A stretch of DNA of 64,000 nucleotides from Bdellovibrio sp. CG22_combo_CG10-13_8_21_14_all_39_27 (GTDB lineage Bacteria > Bdellovibrionota > Bacteriovoracia > Bacteriovoracales > Bacteriovoracaceae), in contig PCTW01000084.1 in assembly GCA_002786715.1 (NCBI GenBank), forward strand, positions 124,001 through 188,000, in the 5' to 3' direction. Made by a program: the position numbers and the translations under genes. Shown here piece by piece: positions 1 through 7,474 of this stretch. The notes under the pieces were generated by a model. The model ran no database searches. It worked only from the letters and a program-made list of their open reading frames with translations, and was not told where the DNA came from. The first letter of the stretch is position 1, and the number at the start of each line of letters is the position of its first letter.

Positions 1-216
1 TGAATGCACATCTAGAAAGGATGATAAAGAACCTTCTTGATTAGGCTTATCAAGGCAAACGATAAATTTATTCTCTAATCCTTTTAAACGATAGTATCTT
101 CTCGATGATGCATCACCTGCCATCTTGACTATTTCATAGTCACCACTTGGAAGCCTACCTGTCTTAATTGTATTTTGCACAAGCTCTCTAATTCGTGCGC
201 CATCACTTTCGTTCAT
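1..216 (-). CDS. AmgK-like sugar kinase / aminoglycoside phosphotransferase family, N-terminal fragment
   Basis: The gene runs off the left edge; only the first 72 residues are visible. The segment GDASSRRYYRL (about residues 34-44) matches the N-terminal signature of the phosphotransferase family that includes AmgK, the N-acetylmuramate/N-acetylglucosamine kinase of cell-wall recycling; such proteins use ATP to phosphorylate a sugar. The catalytic loop would lie outside the window, so the substrate cannot be told. The ATG overlaps the stop of the upstream lipoprotein gene as ATGA, which suggests translational coupling in one operon. Family assignment is fairly good; the AmgK role is inferred. 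Confidence 0.62.
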   Translation of the reverse strand, partial: MNESDGARIRELVQNTIKTGRLPSGDYEIVKMAGDASSRRYYRLKGLENKFIVCLDKPNQEGSLSSFLDVHS

Positions 217-998
217 TGCATTTCCATTTGGTAGAGAAGCTTTGAATATTTCTTATTTTGAACATTATGGGCTTTTGAAATTTCCCCTAAGTTTTCATGT
301 GAAACTAAAAAGCTTTTAAATTTTCTTTCTGCACTAGTCAATATTCTGCCATCATCCACCATAAGTGTGAAATCTAAAATATTCTTGTTCTTAATTTGAA
401 GAACATTCAAAACGGCGATACCTTCTCGCCCAGATCTTCTTAGAAGAATATAGGCCCATTCGTATAATTTTTCGTTTTGCTCGGGGCTAAGTTTTTGAAA
501 CGTTAACAAGTCATTTATTGTTATTGAGCCATTAGGAATTAATCGCTTCATTTTATAGTACTTTTTTTCGACTCGAATCAACTCAATCGCTAGAACGGCT
601 GCAAAAAGCTCTTCTGTTTTAATGTATTTTTTAACTAACCCACTAGACATCACAACTCTTCCATCTGGCAGTGAATAATAAAATGGATTTACAGATTCTA
701 TGAAAACTAGCTCAACTTCTTTTTTATCTTTAAAAAACAGTTCATTGTTGATTCGAATACTGTTAATAACTTCTTGAAGATATCTGGATGTATCATTGCT
801 GATTTTAACTATTTTACTTGATTGAGCATCCGTAAATTGCTTACCAATTGCAGACATGTGGTGGGCATAGATATTCTCTGAATGCAAAGCAAGCTTCACA
901 TCATTGAATCTCTTTTCACTTGAGCATGAAGTAAGAATTGAGAGAATTATCAAAAAAAAGCCCTCAAAAGAGAGGGCTTTTCGAATTAAAATCTTCAT
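213..998 (-). CDS. Lipoprotein resembling an M48 metallopeptidase that has lost its zinc-binding histidines
   Basis: The 261-residue product starts with a lipoprotein signal (lipobox LTSC, lipidated Cys25). A longer frame starting at 1037 is possible, but the ATG at 998 puts the positive residues directly before the hydrophobic core. SLPDGRVVMSSGLV (residues 109-122) followed by AAVLAIELIRVE (133-144) follows the M48 layout of a 'LPGG' strand, then a helix with HExxH. Here HExxH reads IELIR: both histidines are gone and only the glutamate remains. YEWAY near residue 180 sits where the third zinc ligand is expected. Probably a catalytically dead, periplasm-facing lipoprotein with a binding role (inference). 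Its start lies just after the LysM lipoprotein gene, and a terminator-like hairpin is embedded in its signal-peptide codons. Confidence 0.6.
   Translation of the reverse strand: MKILIRKALSFEGFFLIILSILTSCSSEKRFNDVKLALHSENIYAHHMSAIGKQFTDAQSSKIVKISNDTSRYLQEVINSIRINNELFFKDKKEVELVFIESVNPFYYSLPDGRVVMSSGLVKKYIKTEELFAAVLAIELIRVEKKYYKMKRLIPNGSITINDLLTFQKLSPEQNEKLYEWAYILLRRSGREGIAVLNVLQIKNKNILDFTLMVDDGRILTSAERKFKSFLVSHENLGEISKAHNVQNKKYSKLLYQMEMQ
952..981 (-). terminator. Intrinsic terminator embedded in a signal-peptide coding region
   Basis: Read on the minus strand, GCCCTC, a six-base loop and GAGGGC are followed by eight T. The A/T flanks extend the stem to about ten pairs. The hairpin lies just downstream of the LysM lipoprotein stop (1006) but inside codons 6-16 of the next gene. 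It probably ends most transcripts of the LysM gene and lets part of them continue. Confidence 0.7.
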
Positions 999-1005
999 TA
1001 AAAGA

Positions 1006-1653
1006 TTACTCCGGCATAGACGCAACATCTCTATCACCCGCTAGATAATAGATTGTAAATCCAGAGAAAATCAAATTTGGATCTCTAATGAGTGGTTGAT
1101 TGTTATCATAGATACTCTTCCACTTCTTAGTCGTTCCGTACTTATCTTTTGAAATAGTTCCCAGAGTATCACCATTTTTAATAAGATATGGTAGTCCCTC
1201 TGGTCTCCAAGTAAACTCTTGAGCTGGTTTATAGTATTTTACAACCATACCTTCTCTTAAGGCACCGTCAAAGCTATTGAGAGACTTCAACTCTTTCCAC
1301 TTTCTATAATCTCCGAAAAGATTGAATGCAATTAACATTAGAGTGTCGCCCTTTTTAACTTGATACTCAGCAATGGCTCCGACTTCCTGAATTTCAGGTG
1401 AACTTGGAATAGCTGCCATTTCTTCAACCATTGGAGCTTCAGAACTTCCAAGGTCACTTACAACTTCTTCTGTCTCAGACATCGGTTCTGCGACTAGAGA
1501 ATCATCTTCTGCATCAACAATAAAATCTGCATCTGAAGGCTGAGAAGCCTCAGTTCCTTCAACAACTTGAGAATCTCCATCCCTCTTCGATCCATTTGAA
1601 CACCCGAGTAGGGAGATCAACAATATCGATGCTAATATTTTATGAATTTTCAT
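1006..1653 (-). CDS. Lipoprotein with two LysM domains
   Basis: The 215-residue product has a lipoprotein signal ending in LLGC (Cys18), then an acidic, Ser/Glu-rich linker (residues 20-95), then two LysM modules: YQVKKGDTLMLIA starting near 97 and YLIKNGDTLGTIS starting near 156. LysM domains bind N-acetylglucosamine-containing glycans, so the protein probably links an outer or inner membrane to peptidoglycan. No enzymatic domain is visible. The start is supported by AAAGGAG six bases before the ATG. The gene is followed by a terminator-like hairpin and a second lipoprotein gene on the same strand. Confidence 0.8.
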   Translation of the reverse strand: MKIHKILASILLISLLGCSNGSKRDGDSQVVEGTEASQPSDADFIVDAEDDSLVAEPMSETEEVVSDLGSSEAPMVEEMAAIPSSPEIQEVGAIAEYQVKKGDTLMLIAFNLFGDYRKWKELKSLNSFDGALREGMVVKYYKPAQEFTWRPEGLPYLIKNGDTLGTISKDKYGTTKKWKSIYDNNQPLIRDPNLIFSGFTIYYLAGDRDVASMPE

Positions 1654-1754
1654 ATGTACTCCTTTGATTTCCTTTAACTTATCGACTTTTATACATTTTA
1701 CTTTAATCTACTCTGAAAATATCTCTAACTACCTATTATTTCACTTATTCTTCT

Positions 1755-1762
1755 TGTACAAT
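1755..1762 (+). promoter_or_regulatory. Putative -10 box (TACAAT) placed for a leaderless transcript
   Basis: TACAAT at 1757-1762 (five of six bases match TATAAT), directly preceded by TG, ends six bases before the ATG at 1769. Transcription would begin at or next to the start codon. No Shine-Dalgarno sequence precedes this ATG. A -35 box is not clear. Confidence 0.4.
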
Positions 1763-1768
1763 TTTTCT

Positions 1769-2731
1769 ATGTTATGGATTCTTATTACTTCCATGCTCAA
1801 TTTTACTACGGCTTTCGGTCAAAGCGTAATAGATGAAATTTCTGCTCCTGAGGGCAGAAACTCAACCATTAGCGATCTTCCAACCGAGAGAATTGTTAAG
1901 GTATCTCCTTCTAAGCGAATTTTAGTGCTTACCAATTCACAAAATAGTTACGGAAAGGGCGATTTCATCACACTTGTGATTGGTGAACAGGCCGTCACTC
2001 GGGCACTCGTTGCAAAAACTACTGACACTGATTCTGGGATTAAGACTCTTAAGGTTTATAATTCAAGTTTATGGGGACAACTCAAAGCTGGTGCTTCAGT
2101 CAAGGTTGTTCGCGGTGACGACAGCTTCCTTTTTAGACAAAAAGCTACGGCCGAGAATGAAGGTGATCCCACAAAAATCAAAGATGAGGATGATCTCTTT
2201 AATGATTCAAATATCCTCGAAGATGAAGTTGCTCTTGATGAAAATCCTAATCGTGTTATTAAAACCGATAATATTATTGCCGTTTCGTTTTCCAGAATTG
2301 ATGGAATAAATTCCGATCGCCAAACGACTTCATACAACCAGTTCAATGGTTCATGGTCTTTTCAACTTGAAGATAATATTTGGGTAGAAGCCCTTTATGG
2401 TCAAAGCTTAATTAATGATTTCCCAGCATCAACTCTAGATACGACACTTTCCAACTTTGAAGTTCGCGCGAAATATACTATTTCAGCCCCCTACTATTCT
2501 TATCTTATGCCTTATGTTGGCTACCAAATTCTAAACGCAACTAGCCCTGGAGCAGGAGTTGACGATGGAAGTGGTAACGACTTCGAGGCTGAAAAAGCGC
2601 TCGTAGAAGACATGAAAAAGTCGCAGGTTGTCTTTGGTATTTCACTTTTAAAGAGACTTGTTCCTGGTTGGTTTGCCAGACTCGAACTCGGTTCAGATAT
2701 GGTCAATATGGGATTTGCCCTTGAATTTTAA
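1769..2731 (+). CDS. Exported outer-membrane beta-barrel protein, family not recognised
   Basis: The chosen ATG gives 320 residues beginning MLWILITSMLNFTTAFGQ, a signal peptide with cleavage near AFG-Q. An upstream in-frame ATG at 1664 would add 35 residues before the signal and is less likely. The N-terminal half has an acidic domain with GKGDFITLV and a later VKVVRGDD; the C-terminal half (from about residue 185) shows alternating, aromatic strands and ends in ALEF, typical of an outer-membrane barrel. The layout resembles the product of 39227-40693 (soluble domain, then barrel). The stop overlaps the start of the small lipoprotein gene that follows. Function unknown. Confidence 0.65.
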   Translation: MLWILITSMLNFTTAFGQSVIDEISAPEGRNSTISDLPTERIVKVSPSKRILVLTNSQNSYGKGDFITLVIGEQAVTRALVAKTTDTDSGIKTLKVYNSSLWGQLKAGASVKVVRGDDSFLFRQKATAENEGDPTKIKDEDDLFNDSNILEDEVALDENPNRVIKTDNIIAVSFSRIDGINSDRQTTSYNQFNGSWSFQLEDNIWVEALYGQSLINDFPASTLDTTLSNFEVRAKYTISAPYYSYLMPYVGYQILNATSPGAGVDDGSGNDFEAEKALVEDMKKSQVVFGISLLKRLVPGWFARLELGSDMVNMGFALEF

Positions 2732-2876
2732 ATTCACTTATTTATTTGTTCTCGCTTTGTTTTTTTCTTGTGGAGTAAAGGGACCACCTCAACCTCCTGT
2801 CGGTTCAAAAATTCACTCTATTATTGAAGAACATACTGAAGAAACAAATACCCAAGCTAAGCAAAAGTCGCCATGA
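2721..2876 (+). CDS. Small LptM/YifL-like lipoprotein
   Basis: The 51-residue product begins at TTG 2721, which gives a compact lipoprotein signal ending FFSC (Cys at about residue 17) and then CGVKGPPQPPVGS. LptM (YifL) of Enterobacteria has the same short form, with CGLKGPL and a proline right after the lipidated cysteine; it helps the LPS translocon LptD mature. An upstream ATG in frame would put 20 residues before the signal and is unlikely. The start overlaps the end of the barrel gene by 11 bases, and the stop overlaps folK as ATGA. The LptM relation rests on one short motif. Confidence 0.5.
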   Translation: MNFKFTYLFVLALFFSCGVKGPPQPPVGSKIHSIIEEHTEETNTQAKQKSP

Positions 2877-3346
2877 AAATCTTTGTATCGCTCGGTTCAA
2901 ATCTTGATGATAGAAAATCAAATCTCGTCAATGCGCTTGAGCTTATTAAACAAAGTAATTTTAACATCATTGAACAAAGTCCCATTTACGAATCAGCGGC
3001 CGTAGATTATTTGGACCAGCCAGATTTTCTCAATCAAGTCCTTGTTCTTCAGGATAAACTCAAGAGAGCGCCAGAGACTTTAATGACAACTTTTCTCAAC
3101 ATTGAAAAGGAATTGGGGCGAACGAGAACAATTTCAAAAGGGCCAAGAAGTATTGATATTGATATTTTATTTTTAGACACTTTGAGGTTAAGCACACAGC
3201 ACCTGACCGTTCCACATCCTGAAGTTTTTAAACGCAGTTTTATTATGACTCCCTTACTTGATCTTTCCTCTGGCAAAGAACTTATGCGTCATTATCAGTT
3301 TTCAAACGAATTTGATAATTCTTGTTGGTTATTTGTTGAAGAATGA
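2873..3346 (+). CDS. folK: 2-amino-4-hydroxy-6-hydroxymethyldihydropteridine pyrophosphokinase
   Basis: HPPK transfers pyrophosphate from ATP to 6-hydroxymethyl-dihydropterin in folate synthesis (cytoplasm). The 157-residue protein is of usual length and carries the family landmarks: SLGSNL near the start, SPIYES, the ELGR segment near 80, and GPRSIDIDILF (about residues 88-98), whose aspartates bind magnesium. The ATG overlaps the previous stop, so the gene is probably translated in step with the small lipoprotein. No other folate gene is near. Confidence 0.93.
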   Translation: MKIFVSLGSNLDDRKSNLVNALELIKQSNFNIIEQSPIYESAAVDYLDQPDFLNQVLVLQDKLKRAPETLMTTFLNIEKELGRTRTISKGPRSIDIDILFLDTLRLSTQHLTVPHPEVFKRSFIMTPLLDLSSGKELMRHYQFSNEFDNSCWLFVEE

Positions 3347-3476
3347 TTGAAATCAGCTAATCAAATGCTCTTTTCTCTTGTGAAAAAGACTAAATCTTTT
3401 AAAAATAGAGGGTATTTTTTATTCTCTACGACGTTATGCCAAAGATTTAAAAAATCATACTTTTGAAGGAGTATAA

Positions 3477-4265
3477 ATGAATATTTTTGTGTGCGTAAAA
3501 CAGGTTCCTGATACTGAAACAAAAATCGTTCCTCGTGCGGATGGAACTTTTATTGAAACGAGCTCAATCAAGTGGATCATGAACCCATATGATGAATTTG
3601 CAGTCGAGCAAGCGCTCTTGTTGAAAGCTGCAGTGACTGGCTCAACGGTTACTGTTTTAAGAGTTGGCGGTGTTAAAGACACTGAAGCCACTAGAACAGC
3701 GATGGCGATGGGTGCTGATGAAGGCATTCTGGTTGAGGGCGATGATAACCTTGATAGTTTTTCAACCGCAAAAGCCTTAAAGGGTGCGATTGAAAAATCT
3801 GGCAAATCTGCTGATCTTATTTTAACAGGCAAGCAAGCTATCGATGATGACTGCCTGCAAGTACCTCAAATTTTGGCCCAAATGTTGAGCATGCCTTCGG
3901 TAAGTGTTGTTGTTGGCTTTGAAAACAACGGCGGAAAATTAATGCTCAAGCGTGAAATTGAAGGTGGCTCATTGGAAGTTTACGAAGCATCAACTCCGTG
4001 TCTCGTTGCTTGTAACAAGGGATTAAATACTCCACGTTACGCTTCACTCCCAGGAATCATGAAAGCTAAGAAAAAGCCTCTGCAACAGTTTTCACTTGCG
4101 GATGTTGGCGTTACTGATGCTGATCGCAAAGTAAAATATTCTCAATTTCAATTACCACCGGAGAAACCAGCAGGTAAGAAATTTGATGCCATGGACGATG
4201 CTAAATTAAACAGTGTTGTCAGTGAAGTTGTTGGCCTTCTTCGTAATGAAGCCAAAGTTATTTAA
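3477..4265 (+). CDS. etfB: Electron transfer flavoprotein, beta subunit
   Basis: This is the small subunit (262 residues) of the cytoplasmic heterodimer that passes electrons from acyl-CoA and other dehydrogenases to ETF:quinone oxidoreductase. Evidence: the start MNIFVCVKQVPDTE, RADGTFIE, NPYDEFAVEQAL and the AMP-binding stretch LTGKQAIDDD (near 121-130). A clear GAAGGAG lies before the ATG. The gene is followed 15 bases later by etfA. The 130 bases upstream contain TTGTGA and AT-rich sequence that may serve as promoter, but no convincing -10 box stands out. Confidence 0.95.
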   Translation: MNIFVCVKQVPDTETKIVPRADGTFIETSSIKWIMNPYDEFAVEQALLLKAAVTGSTVTVLRVGGVKDTEATRTAMAMGADEGILVEGDDNLDSFSTAKALKGAIEKSGKSADLILTGKQAIDDDCLQVPQILAQMLSMPSVSVVVGFENNGGKLMLKREIEGGSLEVYEASTPCLVACNKGLNTPRYASLPGIMKAKKKPLQQFSLADVGVTDADRKVKYSQFQLPPEKPAGKKFDAMDDAKLNSVVSEVVGLLRNEAKVI

Positions 4266-4280
4266 TTAAAGGGAGTTCAT

Positions 4281-5243
4281 ATGTCTAAGACATTAGTATT
4301 TACAGAATTTTCAAAAGACCATGCAAAATCAGTTACGCTTGAAATATTGGGAAAAATGAAAGGAGTTAAGCCTGATGTTGTCGCCATTGGCGATTTTCCA
4401 ACTTCAGCAAAAGAGGATTTGGCAAAATACGGTGCAGAAAATATCCATGTTCTTAAAGGTGATGCACTAAAGAATTATTCTCCAGAAGGGTATGCTCAAG
4501 CAATTCATGATTTAATCAAAGCCAATGGCTATGAGTATATCTTTGCTGGCTCTACTTCTATTGGTAAAGATTTATTCCCGAGACTATCTTCAATGTTTAA
4601 TTCAGGAATGATCTCAGAAGTTACGAACTTCTCTTATGACGGTTCTACTTTTTCCGGCACTAGACCACTTTTTGCAGGTAAATGCTTGGCCAAGGTTGAG
4701 TTCACAGGAGCTGCTCCTCATTTTATTACTGTTCGTCCCAATGCTTTAGGCTTGGATGCTTCACCTACCGCCGGTGCCGGTAATGTTAGTGAGGCCAATG
4801 CTTCTGTCTCAGAAATCAAAGCGCTAATCAAAGAAATCGTAAAAGGAACTTCAGAAAAATTAGACTTAACAGAAGCCAATATTATCGTTTCTGGTGGTAG
4901 GGCAATGAAGAATTCTGAGAACTTCAGTATTCTTAATCAATTGGCTGACGTCCTTGGTGCAACGGTTGGCGCTTCAAGAGCGGCCGTAGATGCAGGTTAC
5001 GCTCCTCACAATATGCAAGTTGGTCAAACTGGAAAGACAGTTTCTCCTTCTCTCTATATTGCCTGTGGAATTTCAGGTGCTATTCAGCATTTAGCTGGTA
5101 TGAGAACTTCTAAAGTAATCGTTGCGATCAACACAGATCCTGATGCCCCAATCTTCACAAAGGCAGACTACGGAATAGTTGGCGACCTTTTTAAGGTTGT
5201 TCCGATTCTGACTCAAGAGTTTAAAAATTTACTTGGTAAATAG
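4281..5243 (+). CDS. etfA: Electron transfer flavoprotein, alpha subunit
   Basis: The large ETF subunit (320 residues) holds FAD. The C-terminal FAD domain is plain: VSGGRAMK (about 210-217), GATVGASRAAVDAGY, GQTGKTVSPSLYIACGISGAIQH and INTDPDAPIF. It forms the electron carrier with EtfB, encoded just upstream. AAAGGGAG precedes the ATG. A strong bidirectional terminator follows. Confidence 0.96.
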   Translation: MSKTLVFTEFSKDHAKSVTLEILGKMKGVKPDVVAIGDFPTSAKEDLAKYGAENIHVLKGDALKNYSPEGYAQAIHDLIKANGYEYIFAGSTSIGKDLFPRLSSMFNSGMISEVTNFSYDGSTFSGTRPLFAGKCLAKVEFTGAAPHFITVRPNALGLDASPTAGAGNVSEANASVSEIKALIKEIVKGTSEKLDLTEANIIVSGGRAMKNSENFSILNQLADVLGATVGASRAAVDAGYAPHNMQVGQTGKTVSPSLYIACGISGAIQHLAGMRTSKVIVAINTDPDAPIFTKADYGIVGDLFKVVPILTQEFKNLLGK

Positions 5244-5248
5244 AAAAA

Positions 5249-5276
5249 GAAAAGGGAGCTTAGGCTCCCTTTTTTA
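5249..5276. terminator. Bidirectional intrinsic terminator between etfA and a convergent gene
   Basis: GGGAGC, loop TTAG, GCTCCC with A-rich 5' and T-rich 3' flanks makes a six-pair stem flanked by A/T pairs. It can act on both strands: after etfA on the plus strand and at the stop of the convergent exported-protein gene on the minus strand (stop at 5274). Confidence 0.85.
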
Positions 5277-6359
5277 TTTATTAGCAGGTGCTCTTTTTGT
5301 TTCTGGCTGACTAAAATCAAATCCAACTTCACTCGCTTTAACATTGTTAACTTCTACAACTTCAATCTCTGGTGCATTTTCTCTCTCACCTTCAGCTTGA
5401 TCAACATAGTCGTCTCTTTGCTCAATTGGTTCTTGAATTTCGGCTTGTGCCGACAATGCTTCTTCCGTAGTGAAGTTCAACATCGCTCCAGCAGCAGGAC
5501 CAGTTGCAAATCTTATTCTATAAGCATTTTTTCCATTGTTCGTTACGATTCCATTTACTTTTTCTCCGCCCATTTCAGTAACAAATACTCCACCATCTTC
5601 AATTTCTGCATAGCTGAACTCTAGACTTACTTCTTTATCAGTTCCTCTAAATAGTGTTGCACTGAACTCTTGAATTGCGCCTTCAACGATGGCCAATCTC
5701 CCTGAGACTCTGTCGCCGTTAGCAATGTCTTTCTCACGAGATAAATCAAGTGCACTTTCAAGTACAAATTCAGTTTGATTATCGTTGTTAACTAAACCTT
5801 TTACAGCTTGTGGCGAGCTTATTCTTTGCGTTGAAAGGTTTTGAGCCTTAGCAACTTGATTAACAACTTCAGTACTTAATACTTTTCTTGCTTCTAAGAT
5901 TTCATATCCATCTTTGTGAAACTTAAAAAGAACCAATGACTCTTTCCCATCGAAGCGAGAAATTCTAAACTCTTGAAGCTTTTCATTATTAATTCTAATC
6001 GTTGAAGTCGATATAAGGTCCATATTAATGACAAAGCCATTTTTCTTATCATTTGTGTTTTGAAATTTATCAAAGACTGCAACGCCTTTGGTGTCGACAA
6101 TTCTCAAAATTTCCCATTTTCCGTTAATCTTGTTTTTCTGTGAACTTTCTACAATTTGAATACGTGGTAAATTTCTTTGAAATGATGAAGCTACATTTCT
6201 TTGATAAGACTCATCTACCTTAGAGATAAAAATAGTTTCTTGACCTGAAGTGAACCCACCATTGAAACGTTGAGAATGAAGACCAGTGTCTACAATAATG
6301 GCAGCTAGTGCTACTGTCGCTGTTCCGATTAATGTTTTGTTTAAAGCACTTGCAATCAT
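5274..6359 (-). CDS. Exported or membrane-anchored protein of unknown function under a sigma-54 promoter
   Basis: The 361-residue product has an N-terminal hydrophobic segment (about residues 8-24) that could be an uncleaved anchor or signal, then a mostly beta-rich, charged body, and a Glu/Asp-rich tail (from about 300). I recognise no family. The start is well defined: AAGGAG eight bases before the ATG, and a perfect -24/-12 promoter whose start site would fall about 16 bases before the ATG. Regulation by sigma-54 and an enhancer-binding protein suggests conditional expression. It is a single gene, ended by the terminator it shares with etfA. Confidence 0.6.
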   Translation of the reverse strand: MIASALNKTLIGTATVALAAIIVDTGLHSQRFNGGFTSGQETIFISKVDESYQRNVASSFQRNLPRIQIVESSQKNKINGKWEILRIVDTKGVAVFDKFQNTNDKKNGFVINMDLISTSTIRINNEKLQEFRISRFDGKESLVLFKFHKDGYEILEARKVLSTEVVNQVAKAQNLSTQRISSPQAVKGLVNNDNQTEFVLESALDLSREKDIANGDRVSGRLAIVEGAIQEFSATLFRGTDKEVSLEFSYAEIEDGGVFVTEMGGEKVNGIVTNNGKNAYRIRFATGPAAGAMLNFTTEEALSAQAEIQEPIEQRDDYVDQAEGERENAPEIEVVEVNNVKASEVGFDFSQPETKRAPANK

Positions 6360-6385
6360 GGTCTTGTCTCCTTGCCATGACTTGG

Positions 6386-6402
6386 TGCAACAGTCGTGCC
6401 AA
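6386..6402 (-). promoter_or_regulatory. Sigma-54 (-24/-12) promoter
   Basis: On the minus strand the sequence reads TTGGCACGACTGTTGCA. It fits the sigma-54 consensus YTGGCACGrNNNTTGCW at every defined position. The GC of the -12 element (6388-6387) puts the start site near 6375, just ahead of the AAGGAG (6373-6368) of the gene that starts at 6359. That geometry is hard to get by chance. Confidence 0.85.
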
Positions 6403-6537
6403 AGGAAACGGGGGCCATAAATGACTAAGACAATGTCAACTAGATATCTATACCATTGATTTTATTAGATTTTACCAAAGGGACTCAACAGCCAAGCTTA
6501 GCCTCAACTGTCCAAAAAATATACACCTATGAATTAT

Positions 6538-6729
6538 TTAATCAAGAAATGGTGTTTTGCCTTCATAGTCAGCATGTGAAGACCTGAAGCGCTTAAGCGC
6601 AATCACAACGAGCTCATCTATAGGAAGACCTGTTACCTTGGCCATTTTTTCAAATGTCTCAACAACATCTTTCTCGATTTTAACATTTAGCTCACGCAAC
6701 TCACCATCATTGTGCTTTTGTGATTTCAT
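6538..6729 (-). CDS. Small ribbon-helix-helix-like protein
   Basis: This 63-residue protein has a strand ELNVKIEKDVVETFEKMA, then TGLPIDELVVIALKRF, matching the beta-alpha-alpha pattern of ribbon-helix-helix (CopG/Arc type) DNA-binding proteins. GGAGT stands five bases before the ATG. A consensus -10 box lies about 35 bases upstream. No toxin gene sits beside it, so an antitoxin role has no support. The long gap on its downstream side (6360-6537) holds the sigma-54 promoter of the next gene. It may be a small regulator. Confidence 0.55.
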   Translation of the reverse strand: MKSQKHNDGELRELNVKIEKDVVETFEKMAKVTGLPIDELVVIALKRFRSSHADYEGKTPFLD

Positions 6730-6763
6730 CTAGACTCCATCAGTAGTTTTGAAATTTACAGAC

Positions 6764-6769
6764 ATTATA
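6764..6769 (-). promoter_or_regulatory. Consensus -10 box for the ribbon-helix-helix gene
   Basis: TATAAT on the minus strand, 34 bases before the ATG at 6729, inside CTGTATATAATG. The -35 element is weak (TTCACG with a 19-base spacer). Confidence 0.4.
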
Positions 6770-6803
6770 TACAGCTATTTTTTTAGGACGTGAACTATAA
6801 ATA

Positions 6804-7340
6804 TTATTTATTTGACAACACTTTTATCGCTCGGTTCTTTCGTAATCTAATTAAGGCCATATCAACCTGATGCTTTGGAGCCTTAATGTGCTCATAAAGT
6901 GTTTCAACTTTAGGGTCGTCTGTAATTTGCTTCAAGACCTTGAACTCCAAGGCACTTGGATCTTCTCCATTGATTATAAATTCGGCATCAACGATAAGCC
7001 TTAATCCTTTAGGTGGAGCGAGCTTCTGAGAACTAAGTATCTTTTGATAGGCTTCTGACGCCATTTTCTTAAAATCTTGAACGCCAATTAACTTTGCGAT
7101 ATCGGCAACGTGAATAACTTCAGGTTCGTTAACAAATTTCAAGTTGTCACTGATTTGGTCATTATAGGCAATCTCAATCAATGCACTCATCCCCATCAAT
7201 TCTTTCCATTTTCCTCCGGCTATTTTGCCATCAGACATTGAAACTGAACCTAAGAACTGCCGAGTTTTTTGATCAAGAATATTAATTATTCCAGTGAAAT
7301 TGAAATTAGCATTTTCTTCAAGGATTCTAATTAAGCTCAA
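6804..7340 (-). CDS. DUF4388/PATAN-like domain protein
   Basis: The 178-residue product starts at TTG, with AGGA seven bases upstream. Its first 60 residues (FNFTGIINIL, then SVSMSDGKIAGGKW, then ELMGMSALIEI) follow the pattern of DUF4388 (PATAN) domains, which occur in signalling proteins linked to gliding motility and two-component pathways. The C-terminal part (LEFKVLKQITDDPKVETLYEHI, then VDMALIRLRKNRAIKV) looks like a small winged helix. A divergent membrane protein gene begins 135 bases away. The domain match is from pattern only. Confidence 0.45.
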   Translation of the reverse strand: MSLIRILEENANFNFTGIINILDQKTRQFLGSVSMSDGKIAGGKWKELMGMSALIEIAYNDQISDNLKFVNEPEVIHVADIAKLIGVQDFKKMASEAYQKILSSQKLAPPKGLRLIVDAEFIINGEDPSALEFKVLKQITDDPKVETLYEHIKAPKHQVDMALIRLRKNRAIKVLSNK

Positions 7341-7395
7341 TCATTTTCCTAATCATTGATTTATAGATACATAATCTATTATTCTCATTGTTTAA

Positions 7396-7424
7396 TTGAG
7401 TTACAAGTAAAGAAATACTAGATA
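7396..7424 (+). promoter_or_regulatory. Sigma-70-type promoter for the HAMP-like protein and lytic transglycosylase genes
   Basis: TTGAGT (7396-7401), 17 bases, TAGATA (7419-7424). The start site would be near 7431, about 44 bases before the TTG start at 7475. The same gap also has to hold the promoter of the divergent DUF4388-like gene. Confidence 0.45.
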
Positions 7425-7474
7425 ACAACATAAAATGTCTCTAAACTAATAACTAGAATTATTGAAAGGATATT

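Noticed and set aside
1664-1768. Upstream start of the outer-membrane protein
   Set aside because: It adds 35 residues before a standard signal peptide and removes the -10 box from its promoter position.
3385-3445. Terminator-like sequence between folK and etfB
   Set aside because: The possible stem (AGAGGG or AGAG with CTCT) is short, AT-rich and has a loop over ten bases; no T tract follows.
7360-7385. Small inverted repeat (TAGAT, five bases, ATCTA) as an operator
   Set aside because: Five-base arms in AT-rich DNA are expected by chance; nothing else supports it.
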